Assembly: GCF_026898135.2 (NCBI RefSeq)
Contig: NZ_CP114035.2
Span: 5,125,501 to 5,189,500 of the forward strand
Origin: Pseudomonas fortuita
Lineage (GTDB): Bacteria; Pseudomonadota; Gammaproteobacteria; Pseudomonadales; Pseudomonadaceae
Reading direction: 5' to 3'
Length of the DNA: 64,000 bases
Positions 63,544 through 64,000 of this stretch are shown here, piece by piece. A program made the translations under genes and the position numbers. Every line of letters starts with the position of its first letter. Positions within the stretch are counted from its first letter, which is position 1. The notes beneath the pieces were generated by a model. It ran no database searches. It saw only the letters and a list, made by a program, of their open reading frames with translations, and had not been told where the DNA came from.

Positions 63544-63729
63544 TGCGCACACCTGTCATTCGGATCAAAGGCGCCATTGTAGCCCGAGCGCCTGCAACAG
63601 GGCGCAAAGAACTTCGCCAGCGATCGGCGGCAGGCCACCTATAGTGAAGGATCAGCACAGCAACATCGCGCCCCGGCCAGTGCTTGGGTACAATTGCCGG
63701 CCAACTTGATCGAGTAACAGGACCTTTAC

Positions 63730-64000
63730 ATGATCGCTTGCCTGCGGCTGCTCACAGCCCTCTGCCTCGCTGCCCTGCTGGCAGCCTGCGCCAGCTCGCC
63801 CTCATCCAGCCTGGGCGAACTGCCACGCACCCCGGATGCCAGCATCGAGCAACTGCTCGAAAAAGCCGCTTCCAGCAAGTCAGCGGAAGATGCCGCCCTG
63901 CTGCGCCTGAGCGCGGCCGACCTGGCCTACAAGCAGAAGGACTTCCCACGCGCCGCACGCATTCTTGAGCAAGTCCCGCTGGACACACTCAAGCCGGCCC
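63730..64000 (+). CDS. lpoA: LpoA, penicillin-binding-protein activator lipoprotein, 3' end cut
   Basis: The first 90 codons of LpoA run off the right edge of the window. The signal peptide is MIACLRLLTALCLAALLAAC with a lipobox LAAC, followed by a TPR-like helical N-terminus (SIEQLLEKAASSKSAEDAALL...). LpoA is an outer-membrane lipoprotein that activates PBP1a for peptidoglycan synthesis. Its position divergent from rsmI is the standard arrangement. Confidence 0.85.
   Translation, partial: MIACLRLLTALCLAALLAACASSPSSSLGELPRTPDASIEQLLEKAASSKSAEDAALLRLSAADLAYKQKDFPRAARILEQVPLDTLKPA

Overview
This is a high-GC gammaproteobacterial chromosome segment, almost certainly from the Pseudomonas putida group. 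The evidence is the bifA, imelysin/di-haem, mexVW-like, colRS, groESL, ampG, argJ-secA-dciA-lpxC and dcw gene order. As I remember it, this runs parallel to P. aeruginosa PAO1 from about PA4363 to PA4423. REP/REPIN palindromes of the P. putida type (core GCGGGCTTGCCCGC) also sit between many genes. No prophage, insertion sequence, CRISPR array, tRNA or rRNA was seen.

Layout. 1-5.4 kb: a truncated epimerase, divergent argP/argO, sodB and the c-di-GMP phosphodiesterase bifA. 5.5-11.7 kb: an iron-linked periplasmic cluster (imelysin lipoprotein with a Fur-box-like site, a di-haem lipoprotein, a second imelysin, a DUF1513 protein). Two unrecognised small genes interrupt it at 7.05-7.94 kb. 11.9-16.1 kb: an RND efflux pair (mexVW type). 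16.2-17.9 kb: an AT-richer patch with a Bcr/CflA-like MFS exporter and possible gene remnants. 18.0-22.6 kb (minus strand, then plus): a small secreted protein, an InaA-type kinase, a methyltransferase, the colR-colS two-component system and a PAP2 phosphatase. 22.8-25.5 kb: groEL, groES and fxsA. 25.5-33.5 kb: a HugZ-like protein, a DUF481 outer-membrane protein, an alkyltransferase-like protein, ampG, an MdfA-type exporter, mscS, yajQ and panE. 33.5-42.2 kb: a sensor kinase, a PduO-type cobalamin adenosyltransferase, a Nudix-ThiE fusion, a GST, argJ and secA. 42.5-44.0 kb: dciA and an AT-richer orphan gene. 44.1-61.9 kb (minus strand): the complete division and cell-wall cluster, transcribed mraZ-rsmH-ftsL-ftsI-murE-murF-mraY-murD-ftsW-murG-murC-ddlB-ftsQ-ftsA-ftsZ-lpxC. 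62.2-64.0 kb: rnpB, rsmI and the start of lpoA.

Most of the window is conserved housekeeping DNA. The accessory elements are the 7.05-7.94 kb gene pair, the 16.2-17.9 kb patch and the 43.07-44.02 kb gene. Regulatory signals readable in the sequence include a sigma70 promoter followed by a triple MraZ box before mraZ, a sigma32-like promoter before groES, a 12/19 Fur-box match before the first imelysin gene, a nested inverted repeat before bifA, and several rho-independent terminators. The dcw genes overlap or nearly touch, so they probably form one long transcription unit with translational coupling.
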